Shown here: positions 1 through 10,781 of the stretch, one piece after another
Position numbering within the stretch: position 1 is the first letter of the stretch
Layout: the number at the start of each line of letters is the position of its first letter
NCBI GenBank assembly: GCA_036785705.1
Contig: JAWUZG010000005.1
Span: 2,356,001-2,420,000 of the forward strand
DNA from: Acanthornis magna
Lineage: Eukaryota; Chordata; Aves; Passeriformes; Acanthizidae
Direction of reading: 5' to 3'
Length of the DNA stretch: 64,000 nt
Position numbers and translations under genes: made by a program
The notes under the pieces: generated by a model
Database searches by the model: none
The model's input: only the letters and a program-made list of their open reading frames with translations
What the model was told of the DNA's origin: nothing

Positions 1-410
1 AGACAATCCATTTGCAGTTAATGTAATTAAGGGCCTGAAACTTAAGCAAGCTTGAGTTACTTTTCCTGCCCTGACTTCTCTCGAGAACATACTGCATTTT
101 CTTTGTACCCCTTCTGTCTGTTTTCAGCTTTTAATCTCCTTAGTCTTTCTTCTTTCTCTAACTAGAGAAATGCTTGTTCCACTGCAGCAAAAATACAGAA
201 AAACAGAGTGAAGTTTTATCCTGACACTGTTGGAAGTTGTGGCAAATGTCATGAAATAAACAGCAGGATCTCTATAAAACGTCCATAAATTTGAGTGATG
301 CATTCCTTAAGGCAGTGTATAAAATAAATTGTTTAAACTTAGGCTTTTATATTGAAAGCCAAAGGGTGGTTGTATTCACCAACCAAGATGAACTCTAATT
401 TTTTTCACAG
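1..410 (+). other. XPO1: XPO1 intron, 3' part
   Basis: This is AT-rich intronic sequence leading to the acceptor at 410. No exon, repeat or RNA gene was recognised. The preceding XPO1 exon lies left of the window. Confidence 0.85.
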
Positions 411-594
411 AATGTTGATATTCTAAAGGATCCTGAAACAGTTAAGCAACTTGGTAGCATTCTGAAAACCAATGTAAGAGCATGTAAAGCAGTTGGCCAC
501 CCTTTTGTGATACAGCTTGGAAGAATTTATTTAGATATGCTGAATGTGTACAAGTGCCTAAGTGAAAATATTTCTGCAGCTATTCAGGCTAATG
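411..594 (+). CDS. XPO1: XPO1 exon (about residues 675-736)
   Basis: The acceptor is a T-run followed by cacag, and the donor is G|gtaaga. The 184 nt begin with AAT GTT GAT ([15 protein letters not shown]) and end after the first base of a glycine codon (phase 1). The encoded helices belong to the C-terminal half of the HEAT solenoid. Confidence 0.95.
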
Positions 595-3500
595 GTAAGA
601 AATTCCATGTTCTTCCTGAAAATGGGGGTTAGCAGTGTCTGTCATTAGGTTTCAGAGCACATCCCAGTTAGGTTAATTTTACTGTTTGGGAAGGTGGAGA
701 AGGACTGAAAAAGTGCTCACTTGCATCTTTTTTTGTTAACAGTTGTATTCAAATAACTCCCAGCTTTAGAGGGAGGAGGAAACATCTATGAATGAGCAAG
801 TTTAGGAGAATGCAGAACACCAGGGATGCTTACTTAGAATTAATAGGCCTCTTGCTGAGATGAAGTTGTAGCCTGCGCTCTTTTTGCTTACTCTGGTTTT
901 GAGTATTAAAGGACTGTCTGTAAAAAGGATCTCATTCATTCCTTCAGAAGATGTCAGCAGGGTTTTGGGATGAGACTGTGTGAGTGAAGATGCCTGCAAG
1001 TCATGGTAAACCAGGCTTGCAATCAGAAGGAATTCTCAATTACCTCCCCTATTTTTACCAGATAACTTAGGGTCTGTGGCATCTCAGTACAATGTGCTTC
1101 TGTAGTAGTTCATTACAAGATGGAATGAGTCAGTTGTTGAATTCTGCTGTGCCCAGTTTTCTGGCCAGTGCACAAGATGTACTTGGAAATTGGAATGTTA
1201 AATGCAGCTTGGTACCTGAGCAGCTGGTTACCTTGAAGCAGCTTTTTGGAATTCAGAATAAAAGTGGCTGAGAAATCAATCATTTTTCATTCAGCTGATC
1301 TCATGGCCAGAATTTATGATTGATTGCCAGACACAGTGAAGTTGAGGAAGCAGTTGCTGGGGCTGTAGGCCTGGTGAACTCCTTAAGTAGCAACTGTTGT
1401 GAGTGCAATTGCCTCAGAGAATTCTTTTACAACTGGCAAAGATCAAAGACAAAGGAAGTCTTTAATAGCCTTTATAATTCAGATATAAAAACCAAGAATT
1501 CTGTTTTGTTAATATTAAGTTAATTTGGTGGGGGGTTTTTTGTTTGGGGTTTGTTTTCTTTTTGACACTTCACACAATTAACTGAAGCTTTACAATTTTC
1601 CAGGTGAAATGGTAACAAAGCAGCCCTTGATTAGAAGTATGAGGACTGTAAAAAGGGAAACTTTAAAATTAATTTCTGGCTGGGTGAGCAGGTCCAATGA
1701 TCCGCAGATGGTAAGTGGATGCATTTTATACAAATAACTCCCAAGACAGAATTGGGAAGAACTTTGGTTTGTGTTCAGTTGTTGGGCACAGGAACTTGGT
1801 TCAGGAGAACCAAGAGAATTGAGAAAGTACGATCATAAGAGGTAAGCCTGAGCAATGTTTGAGATGCTTCAGTTAATTTTAGCAGAGAGTGATCTCAGAG
1901 GGAGTCAAGGAGATTTAAGATGGAGACAGAGAATGGGAACCTATTTCAGCTTTCTTAGGAAAAGTGTCACCTGTAACTGAACAAAGAACTTGGCTACAAA
2001 CTGTGCTGGAGACTTCGTTCAGTAGCTGCACTGCTATAACCTGGCTTACTCTTCCAACCAGGTAGCTGAAAACTTTGTTCCTCCGTTGTTGGATGCAGTT
2101 CTCATCGACTACCAGCGGAACGTCCCGGCCGCTCGGGAGCCCGAGGTGCTCAGTACCATGGCTATCATTGTCAATAAGCTGGGGGGACACATCACTGCTG
2201 AAATACCTCAGATCTTCGATGCTGTTTTTGAGTGCACATTAAACATGATCAACAAGGTATTTATATTTAAAATCTAGGATAAGACATCTCCCTCTGAGTA
2301 TCATTGCAACATGTGGTATCTTGTGATTGATCTGGATTTTTTCCAGTTACAAAGTGCATTTGTGGCACTTGATGAAATTTCTGCTCAAACAAGCGTACTT
2401 GGTTGGTTTATAGTTGACCTGTCCAGTTGGATGTCTTAAATTGCTTTAAATTTCTCTGGTTGGCTCTTGATTTAAGCCAGTGGTAATTTTTCTGGGGCCC
2501 TGGATCTGGAAGCAGAAGTGTACTTCAGTCAAATGTCAGTGTAGGACTAACTGCTAAAATTGATAAATATTTAAAATATATTAATACCAGTACTAATCAG
2601 TCATGTTGAGTATTTCCTCCCTAAGGCAGTTCTCATGCTATAGTGTGCAGTATGTACTGACTTGCTCTGCTTAATGGAAGATGTTACCATGGAATTTAAG
2701 GAGATTTGGCTTTTTTCCCCTTTTCTTGTAGGACTTTGAAGAATATCCTGAACATAGAACAAATTTCTTCTTGCTACTCCAAGCTGTAAATTCTCACTGC
2801 TTCCCAGCCTTCCTGGCCATTCCACCTGCACAGTTCAAACTTGTCCTGGATTCTATTATTTGGGCTTTCAAACACACAATGAGAAACGTTGCAGATACAG
2901 GTAAATGGAAGTGTTTAACACAGATCAGAGATTTTCTGGTAGAATGCTGTTCTTTTTCTTCTTTAATCAAACTTAGCATATTGTTCACATGATTCTGTAC
3001 TGCATTCAAACAAGAATAGAATTCCTTTGTCTCAGCTACAAGGGGTCAGCCAAGTATCCGTAGATGGGCTGAGATGTTTTGTTGTTGTTTCATTCCTGTA
3101 GTTGGAAGAGAGCACTGTTACAGTTTCTGCTTGCTTTCTTTGCCATGTCAGTATTGGCACTCTTCTGAAATGGCTGAAGGGATGCACCAGCTCAAAATGG
3201 TGTCACCAAAAAATTGTGACACCACTGATTTTTGTAGCCATTTAGCGATGGGGAGAACAGATGCCATTCAGTTGCCTTGCATCAAGTAAAATAATTTTGA
3301 GTTTCCACGTAAATCTAAATATTAAAACACCTTTCCTTGTTTAATTAGCCAACACTTGTCTGGATAGAGAGTTTTGCTCATCAAGTGCTGTGATTGGCTC
3401 TTTATGCTAATGATATGCTAATAATATGATAATGAAGCCAAAGGGGCGTGCCACGTCTGGGAGGCAGTGCCCTCTAGTGCCAGCCCAGGGAAGTGCCTCC

Positions 3501-5081
3501 CAAAGCCATCATGGGCCATGCTGGCCATCCTGCTGCCCATCAGAATTTCTTGGGATATTTGTGTTGTTTTGGAAAAGGCCAACATTTCACAGCTGTTTGA
3601 ATATCGTTCTCTTGGTCACGTTTTTAATGCTTGTTTTGCAGGCCTTCAGATCCTTTATACCCTACTACAGAACGTTGCACAGGAGGAGACCGCTGCCCAG
3701 AGCTTCTATCAGACATATTTCTGTGATATCCTCCAGCACATTTTCTCCGTGGTCACAGACACCTCGCACACTGCAGGTGAGAATGTGCCTGTGTGTGAGG
3801 CAGGTGATGGAAATACCCTTTGAACATCACAATAATGTAGCACATCCTGTTCTGAATAACGACTGCGTGTGTCTGACTTTGATCTATGCAGGTTTGACAA
3901 TGCATGCGTCAATCCTTGCGTACATGTTCAACTTGGTAGAAGAGGGAAAAATAAGTACTCCTTTAAACCCTGGAAATCCAGTGAACAACCAAATGTTTAT
4001 TCAGGAATATGTGGCTAATCTCCTCAAATCTGCATTTCCTCACCTGCAAGAGTAAGTGTGCCATGATTCAGTAATGCTTCTCAGTGGGTTCTTACCTCCT
4101 GGAATTCTAACTGATGTATTTGCTGTTAGTGCCCAGGTTAAGCTGTTCGTAACAGGACTCTTCAGTTTAAACCAGGATATTCCTGCCTTCAAGGAACACC
4201 TAAGGGATTTCCTGGTCCAAATCAAGGTATGTTGGGTGTGCTTTTCTCAATAAATTAACAGTTTTCAGCAGGATATTGTTGGAAAGCATTGGACAGTGTG
4301 GAGTCAGCGTTTGTTTGAGAAATAGAAGTTATTTTGCATCTTTTTAAAATGCAGTGACAATTCTGTCCAGTGGCTTGTATTAACTGAGGGATGTTCCTGG
4401 AACTTGTTTCACTGAGATTTAATTTCGTGAATTGAGCTTGAACATCATTGCTTGTGTTTCATATTGTACACACAATCCTTGTCTTAGGACAGCTGCAAAA
4501 CTAAATCTAATGGGAAATAAGTTGGTTTTTAATTAATTTTTCTCATTCTGCTAGGAATTGGACCAGTTGTGAAATTCACTACAGCAATGCTGTGACTTTA
4601 TTTTTCTAAGCATGCTGGAATTCTAAGATTGTAGGAAATAGTTTGTTAATTAGTTTTGAGACTGCAGTTGTCAGGTATTTCAGAGTTGTAATGATTTTGC
4701 TTTAATGGTGATACACTCCTAACACTGGGTTACTGTGGCATCCCATTCTGCAACACATGCTGAACATCTTTCAATAGTGCTGTATGTTAATTGTTACCTT
4801 AGGAACAGAAAACCATGCCAGTAGCCTGTCAGGGAACAGGAAGGGAAGATGTTTCCTGTATCATTTTGGAAGCTTATTGCTCTGCCTAAAGCATTTGACA
4901 ATAAACTGTAATGTTTTTATGTGAATTATCACAGGAATTCGCAGGTGAAGACACATCAGACTTATTCTTGGAGGAGAGAGAAACAGCCCTTCGGCAGGCT
5001 CAAGAGGAGAAGCATAAACTTCAGATGTCTGTACCTGGCATCCTTAATCCACATGAAATTCCTGAGGAGATGTGCGATTAA
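411..5081 (+). CDS. XPO1: XPO1 (exportin-1/CRM1), 3' part, last eight coding exons
   Basis: Exportin-1 is the RanGTP-dependent receptor that carries leucine-rich NES cargo, and several RNPs, out through the nuclear pore. Joined exons are 411-594, 1604-1710, 2062-2256, 2732-2900, 3642-3776, 3892-4051, 4130-4226 and 4935-5081. They give 1194 nt, i.e. 397 residues and a TAA stop, in one unbroken frame with every junction phase matching. Recognisable stretches include [60 protein letters not shown] and the tail IPEEMCD. If the total is the usual 1071 residues, this is about residues 675-1071: the C-terminal HEAT repeats, the C-terminal helix and the acidic tail. The NES groove with its reactive cysteine (HEAT 11-12) is encoded upstream of the window. 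The gene is 5'-truncated by the window edge only. No frameshift or internal stop is seen, so this is a functional gene and not a retrocopy, because introns are present. Confidence 0.97.
1604..1710 (+). CDS. XPO1: XPO1 exon (about residues 736-771)
   Basis: The acceptor is ttttccag and the donor is ATG|gtaagt, an ideal consensus. The 107 nt finish the split glycine and encode [20 protein letters not shown], then end at SRSNDPQM in phase 0. Confidence 0.95.
2062..2256 (+). CDS. XPO1: XPO1 exon (about residues 772-836)
   Basis: The acceptor is caaccag and the donor is AAG|gtattt, a weaker donor than its neighbours. The 195 nt are 65 whole codons from [20 protein letters not shown] to [10 protein letters not shown]. 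Both ends are phase 0. The exon is GC-richer than the flanking intron. Confidence 0.96.
2732..2900 (+). CDS. XPO1: XPO1 exon (about residues 837-893)
   Basis: The acceptor follows a long pyrimidine tract (ttttttccccttttcttgtag) and the donor is ACAG|gtaaat. The 169 nt encode [20 protein letters not shown] through [15 protein letters not shown] and end in phase 1. Confidence 0.96.
3642..3776 (+). CDS. XPO1: XPO1 exon (about residues 893-938)
   Basis: The acceptor is ttgttttgcag and the donor is GCAG|gtgaga. The 135 nt encode [20 protein letters not shown] through [12 protein letters not shown]. Both flanking junctions are phase 1, so the length is a multiple of three. Confidence 0.96.
3892..4051 (+). 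CDS. XPO1: XPO1 exon (about residues 938-991)
   Basis: The acceptor is gatctatgcag and the donor is GA|gtaagt. The 160 nt encode [20 protein letters not shown] through [14 protein letters not shown] and end two bases into an Asp codon (phase 2). The intron before it is only 115 nt and the one after it only 78 nt. Confidence 0.96.
4130..4226 (+). CDS. XPO1: XPO1 exon (about residues 991-1023)
   Basis: The acceptor is tttgctgttag, with little pyrimidine tract but a good branch-point candidate (ctaac) about 20 nt upstream. The donor is AAG|gtatgt. The 97 nt encode [20 protein letters not shown] through RDFLVQIK. Confidence 0.95.
4935..5081 (+). CDS. XPO1: XPO1 terminal coding exon, C-terminal helix and acidic tail
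   Basis: The acceptor is atcacag. The 48 codons run from [20 protein letters not shown] to IPEEMCD, followed by TAA at 5079-5081. In the family this segment forms the long C-terminal helix and acidic tail that modulate the NES groove from the far side of the ring. Compared with the human tail as I remember it, this copy has [10 protein letters not shown] where human has KRQMSVPGIF, so one basic residue of the helix is replaced by Leu. Confidence 0.96.
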   Translation, partial: EFAGEDTSDLFLEERETALRQAQEEKHKLQMSVPGILNPHEIPEEMCD

Positions 5082-5088
5082 AAACAAA

Positions 5089-5094
5089 AATAAA
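5089..5094 (+). terminator. XPO1: possible very proximal poly(A) signal
   Basis: An exact AATAAA starts 8 nt after the XPO1 stop codon, and a U/GU-rich stretch follows at 5099-5140. If used, it would produce an mRNA with almost no 3'UTR. Sequence alone cannot show that it is used. Confidence 0.3.
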
Positions 5095-5730
5095 ACAAGT
5101 TTTGCAGTTTTCTTTCTGTACAGCTACTTTGTTGTGATAGAAGAAAACAGCACTTGGATATTTGTTGACCAAAATGATGCCAATTTGTAAATTAAAATGT
5201 CACCTAGTGGCCCTTTTTCTTATGTGTTTTTTGTATAAGAAATTTTCTGTGAAATATCCTTCCATTGTTTAAGCTTTTGTTTGGTCATCTTTATTTAGAT
5301 TTGCATGAAGTTGAAAATTAAGGCATTTTCAAAGTAATTACTTCATGCCCATTTTGTGGCTAAGGGGAAAATAGGCAAAACGTAACTTGTAAAAGACTAT
5401 ATTGCAAAATAATACAATTTCCTGTAAGAGTATCGATTTTTAATTCGGGGTCATTTTCTTTCTAGTCTGTCCTGCAGTCTAGGAGAAAAGGTAAAGAGTA
5501 AAGCAGATTGAATTAATTGTTAAGCAGAGGATTCTAGTGCTGCGTTTGTTCTGATCAGTTAGCAGCTTTCTGGACTGAGTGGTAAGGCTATAGGCTACGT
5601 GTATTTGCAAGTTGTATGGCAAGTTTGCAGCAAGATCATGTGCATATCATCCCATTGTAAAGCAACTTCTAAAGAGTATGGGAACACAGTACAGTTAGTT
5701 ATTTTTACACAGTTCTTTTGTTTTTGTGTG

Positions 5731-5796
5731 TGTGCTGTCGCTTTGTCGACAACAGCTTTTTGTTTTCCTCAATGAGGAGTGTTGCTCATTTGTGAG
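5731..5796 (+). promoter_or_regulatory. XPO1: palindrome cluster in the XPO1 3'UTR
   Basis: Three inverted repeats lie within 66 nt. TTGTCGACAA at 5743-5752 is a perfect 10-nt palindrome, and GCTGT (5734-5738) and ACAGC (5752-5756) can pair around it. CCTCAATGAGG is at 5767-5777 and CTCATTTGTGAG at 5785-5796. Together they could form a small set of RNA stem-loops. The function is inferred, not known. Confidence 0.45.
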
Positions 5797-5964
5797 CCTT
5801 CATTAACTCGAAGTGAAATGGTTAAAATATTTATCCTGTTAGAATAGGCTGCATCTTTTTAACAACTCATAAAATAAAAAAAAAAAACTGGCTTTTGAGA
5901 TGACTTATACTAATTTACATTGTTTACCATGCTGTAGTGCTTAAAGAACACTACTTAAGAGCAA

Positions 5965-5970
5965 AATAAA
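5965..5970 (+). terminator. XPO1: XPO1 main poly(A) signal AATAAA
   Basis: A canonical AATAAA in the context gcaaAATAAActtgg is followed by a T-rich region at 5980-6012 that can serve as the downstream element. It closes the conserved part of the 3'UTR. Another AATAAA at 5873-5878 is immediately followed by an A-run and has a poorer context. Confidence 0.8.
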
Positions 5971-8112
5971 CTTGGTTTACATTTATTTTTCTTTCTTTGG
6001 CTTATTCTTTTATTGGATGAAAATGCTGTGATCATATTTAAGATTTGTATTTGAAGGTGTAGGAAAAGTTCCTTGAGGTCTAGATAACTGTTGCTTCTGG
6101 CTTGCCTTATCTCAAGGATTTTGGCTGTGCTTGAAGTTACCGTGAACTAAGTTGGGTTCCATTTGGAAATACAGTAGCTGTTCTGACTTACCTCCATGGA
6201 TAACTATTCCATACTACATTATTATAAAATGCCAGGATTGAGGTACTCTTGCTCTTTCTCTCTCTGGACTCTTTGCAATTTATTTCAAAGAGGTATTGCA
6301 CTGTATCTTGACTAAACAGTTAATAATAGTCCATGTTAATAACACGTGTAGACAAGATCTACAGTTATTTTTCTACCTAAAGTTTTGTAGTTAAATGATT
6401 TTCACAGATTTATGAAGCAGTATGAACACTAAGGTTGTGTACAGTCTTGGCTTCCCCATCTCTGTCATGTCTTGTCTCTGTTCTCTAACAGTCGATGTCA
6501 AGCTCTCCCGAAGTTTTTCCATGATTTGGTGTCCAGTCTCCCGGTTGTCACTAGGATGCAAAGTGTAGCCATTGTCACAGAGAGCTGTAACACGAGGCTA
6601 GGCAGGCGTGCTAGGGGCTGTTGTGTGCCCCTTTGGGTACCGTAGTTAACTTTGTGCTGTGTGTTCCTTTTGAAGTAGAAGTGCATGAGTTAGCGGTGTT
6701 CCTGTAGGATGTAGCTGTGACCGGAATGTTTGCAGTCCCAAGTGTCGGTCCCTTTGTGTTTGTGAGCGTCTCTCCGTTTGTTTTCCGTGCTCGGCCCTAG
6801 GAAAGCTCAGCCTCTCCCTCAGGAAGAGCCTTGGGCAGTGTCATTGTGAGCTGGCACTCCTTGGAGAGGTTCCTCAAGCCCGATGGCTGGGACTGTGTAC
6901 AGCCTCCCAAAACTGAGAATTACTGCCAGAGTTACAAAACGCATTTCTTACTCTCCTTAAAGCTCCCAATTCCAGCTTTTTCATGTCTTCCTGTCTATGT
7001 GGAGCTTTCTGTTCCACCCTGCAAAGGCAATATTGTCTTTATTGGGCAATTTAAAGTGCAACATGTGAAGTCCTGTTAAAGGACACGTCTGGAAAGGACA
7101 TGAAATGGCTTGTGACCAGGCTGAGTCGCAGCATTAGAGCTACAGATTACCAAAAGCTGTGCAGAGAAGTAAGAAAAAGGTTATTGAAATGGAAGTAAAT
7201 CCAGCCAATAGCATGATGTCAGATTACAGCCCATGAGTCACAGAGCTAAACACTGAACTGGTTCTGATGTGCAGTGGCGTTGACTTTGCATTCAGAACAG
7301 TGCTGAACACACATGCATTTATGCACCTTCCTTCAAGGTTGAAATTAGTCTGAGGCTTGTGGTCTGGTTGTTCGCTGAAGATTTAAGTGTGACCTAAACT
7401 CTCAAACAACAAACCCAAAATGTATTTTTATGTTGATTCAGAGAAGAGTTGTTTCATTATTTTGATATCTTATTAATTATCTAGTAATAACATTCTAATC
7501 TTAGGTTTTGCTTCCCTTTTAGATCTAAAAATTTAACTGTGGTCTTGTCTTGTTCTCTTTAAGATAATTGGTGCCTTTCCCTGATCTCTGCAGCTGCTAT
7601 AAAAATGCAGCTTATGTGGAGTTCTGGATACCATTAAAGATTTGACTTGTGTGTGTGCATATTTCTAGTGCAGTTATCCTGAATGTGAAAAAAAAAAGAC
7701 AATGTACATTTAAGAAAGTTCTAATTCTAATGCACACTGTAAATCAAAATATATGGATAAAAAGCATGAACCATCATATAAACATCTCCATAACTTGTAA
7801 CTATATGTAAACCAATGTTTTGTGCATATTTCTATACAGATTTTACAAAAAAAGAAAAACAACAAAACAGTTCTGTGTACTCCAGGTACATTGATAAATA
7901 CAAATATTTCGGGGTGTTTTCTGTGTTTACATGGATTGATTGTCAGCTGATGAAGACACCCCAAGTACTTGTTTCAGGCTGCCATGATGTGTTTGCTACT
8001 GTAACTGAAGCAGATTATCTTCCAAAGCATTTTAGGTTAGTTGGTTTTGGTTTTTCTAAACTAGAATAATTTGGTGTGTGTTAATCTGATTGGTTTAAGT
8101 GAACTATTTTCC

Positions 8113-8146
8113 AATAAAGCTAATATTTATGCAAAAAAAAAAAAAA
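8113..8146 (+). terminator. AATAAA followed by A14: retrosequence tail or distal poly(A) site
   Basis: AATAAA at 8113-8118 is followed 14 nt later by a genomic run of 14 A (8133-8146). This spacing is what a reverse-transcribed poly(A) tail looks like. A real distal XPO1 poly(A) site with a chance A-run is the alternative. The sequence upstream (7600-8110) is not recognisable as a copy of a known gene, and I did not find a target-site duplication. Confidence 0.35.
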
Positions 8147-10045
8147 GCTTTAGAAATGCTCATCTCTCTAGGAAGCTCTAAGAGTTACTCCTGATAGTTT
8201 TTAGCACTGGAAAGGCAATAAAACGTCAGCCTCAAGGTGGGGGGTGGGGAAAGAGGAAAAGATGCTGAAAACGATGCATTAAAATGCAGACTGCCAGAGG
8301 TGAGGAACTTGCCTTGGTGCTGTGATGAGGGGCCAGACTGTCCCAGAGTCCATTTATCACTGGGTAAAGGATTATTACTGATCCAGGGCTCCTGTGGTGC
8401 TGGAAGTTGTGTCTAAACTTCTTCCTTCTCCCCCTTACTAGGTTTATCTCCACATGGTATAGAGCAAAATTGAAATGTTGGAGATAGCTCCTTGAAAGCA
8501 TCTTGGTGCCAAAAATCAGTGCAAGAATAATTCTCTCCATCTGTCCATCAGGAATGCACCTCTGCACTTCATTCCTTGAGACTGTATTTATTTTTAGGCT
8601 TTCAGCTTCAGGACATCCTTGCTTCATTGTCCAAGGCTGTCCCTGGTGGCAGGGTTCCCTTGGGAAAAGGCTCGGCCATTCCAATTGAGGGAATCATCTT
8701 TCAGGTTATTATCCCATACACAATGCACCTCAACTCCCTAAAGTCCCAGATTTCACACCTACAAACCTGTGAGTACCTTTTTGTACTCTTAAGTGCCTAC
8801 AGGGAAAGATGGGATTGAGGAGGAATATACTGGAGGTTAAAGAGTATGGATGAAAACAAGACACTCAGATTTTCATTTTTATTTACTCCTTTTAAGTTAC
8901 AAGCCAAACAGCCTTTTTCCTGGGTGATCTCTTGGGTGTAGTCTCTTCCCAGTCTCACATCAACGTGTTTCCAGGGGCCTGTTTTTTGGTTGTGAACACC
9001 CTTTAAATCTTAAATCCTTCTAAATAGTCTCAGTTTTTCCTGAGTCTTGAAGTCTGCAGTCTTTCATGGATTCTGTGATTTCAGCAAAGACCGTCAGGAA
9101 GAATTGGCCAGTTTAACAGTTGGGGTGGGGAGGGGAGTTAAAATCGTTCTCTCAGTGTACATGTGTTGTAGAGCAGGCTCCAGCCCACTTCTACCCCACT
9201 GCTGGCTATTTTAACAGGTATGTCGATAACCAGACAGGAAAAGTTCTCCAAAGGAACATTGCAAATGTGTGATTTACTACTAAAAAATCCAAAAGAGGTC
9301 CAAATGTACAACAGAAACTGCCTGGACCACTTTGGCAGTGGTTCAGTTTCTGATGGCACTGTCTCTCATGCTCAGAAATGCCTTACCTGTACTTCCATGA
9401 CATTTGTGGCCCAATATGGCCAAATTTTGAGTATATTCTCTATTCTTTGGGGTAAAACAATTTGGATTTGTCTTTCCAGGGTGCTGCGACACCAAAGTCT
9501 AGTTAGACATGAACACTGTTAAAAAGTTTAAAATGCTAAAAGAGCAAGGAAAAAGTCAACTGCTGAAACTTAAAAGTGGGTAAACCTAAACTGATGCTGT
9601 TGCACGTGGCTTCCAATGATTCCCAGCAGCATTCCAGACATGAGGTCACAGATTTAACTGGACTCCAGTACTAGCTCAGTGTAGGGACATGAATTTTGGA
9701 AAGGGTGCAATATATTTGCTCTTAATCCAATCCAAAACTTGGATTAAGAATTTTAGTTTTGCCCAGGTCTTGCATTTATCTAAGTTATTCCTCTAGAAGA
9801 ACTGTGCTGGCACTTTACCAAAGCAAATATTTCCAGACGAGGAGCGCTGCAGTCAGGGGAAGGGAAGAGTCCTCCTGGGGATAAAACAACCTTGGCTGGG
9901 ATAGCACACAGAGAGAATAAAGGTTAAGAGGAAAAACAAAGCATGGAAGAGCAGGAGGCTCACGATCTCTGTAACCAGGCCACTTACAGCTCTTCTGCTT
10001 GGAAGCTAACATTTAATTTAAAAGAATTCAATTTAGTCTCTAGTT

Positions 10046-10069
10046 AAAAAAAAAAAAAAAAAAAAAAAA
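10046..10069 (+). repeat. poly(A) tract, 24 A
   Basis: An uninterrupted run of 24 A. There is no AATAAA just upstream and no recognisable retroelement body to the left, so it is recorded only as a homopolymer. Confidence 0.9.
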
Positions 10070-10710
10070 TATGTGCAGTAAAAGGAATTTAGTTTTCAAT
10101 ATTGCATTCTGCTCAAAAGCAGGAGTGACTCAAGGTCACCCATGCTCTTCTGCTGTATTCCTTGAGCTTGGCATGTGACAGCACGCTCCAGAAGGTCCCT
10201 TCTGCTGACTCTGGTGTTTACATGGTGCTGCATTCAGATCAAACAGCTCATTTGTCAGGAAAATGATCTTTGAAGACGTTCTGGCAGTTAATTTTGAATC
10301 TGTTAAAAAAGTTCCTGCAAGGCCTGTGTAAGGAAGAAAGAGTGGACAGAAAAGTGCAAATTCAGCTCAGATGATGCAGATTGTAGAATGAGGTTTTCTA
10401 CAATAACTTAAACAATGTTGGACACAGGAGGTAGGGCAGCACAACATCAAGTGAGAACTAACATGTAAATGCACAACAAAATCCTCTGAACCACCTTTTG
10501 ATGGACCTCAAGCTTTGAAATGGTTGCTGTAGAAGAGCAAGGTGGTCACTACATTAATTCAGGCAGGAGCAGAACATAATGGTAACATTCTGGACTCCTT
10601 TTATTCCTCCATTATGAGTTCTCAGGCTAGCTGGAAGAGATGAAACAACCAAAAAAGGCTTTACAGGGTCCAATCTGTGTCATTTTAATAACTAAACCAG
10701 TTAAAAAGTT

Positions 10711-10781
10711 AACTCTTGTTAAAGAGTTGTTATTATTATGGAGGCTTAGTGACGTAGCTAGCTAGTTTAATAGCTAACTAC
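10711..10781. repeat. two adjacent short inverted repeats
   Basis: AACTCTT (10711-10717) pairs with AAGAGTT (10722-10728) across a 4-nt loop. GTAGCTAGCTA (10754-10764) pairs with TAGCTAACTAC (10771-10781) with one mismatch across a 6-nt loop. No gene lies nearby and no function is assigned. Confidence 0.6.

Larger units (their letters stand above)
595..4934 (+). other. XPO1: XPO1 introns between the last eight coding exons
   Basis: The introns are 595-1603, 1711-2061, 2257-2731, 2901-3641, 3777-3891 (115 nt), 4052-4129 (78 nt) and 4227-4934. All are GT-AG. Apart from splice sites I see nothing recognisable in them: no tRNA, no identifiable snoRNA and no transposon end. Short homopolymer runs such as the T/G tract near 1530-1565 are the only low-complexity sequence. 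Confidence 0.85.
5082..5990 (+). other. XPO1: XPO1 3'UTR
   Basis: This is the untranslated tail after the XPO1 stop. Much of it agrees with the human XPO1 3'UTR as I remember it, for example the stretches around 5155-5290 and 5700-5985. That is unusual for noncoding sequence and suggests post-transcriptional control. It ends at the AATAAA at 5965 and a cleavage site I place roughly at 5985-5990. The exact cleavage base cannot be read from the sequence. The segment 5731-5796 contains several short palindromes. Confidence 0.85.

Noticed and set aside
3426..4055. 209-codon open frame across an XPO1 intron and exon
   Set aside because: It only reads through two introns and the exon 3892-4051. 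The XPO1 exon junctions explain the coding part.
8232..8684. 150-codon minus strand open frame in the spacer
   Set aside because: No motif or family recognised. The region could be an old repeat, but I cannot name one. Support would need a database hit or transcript.
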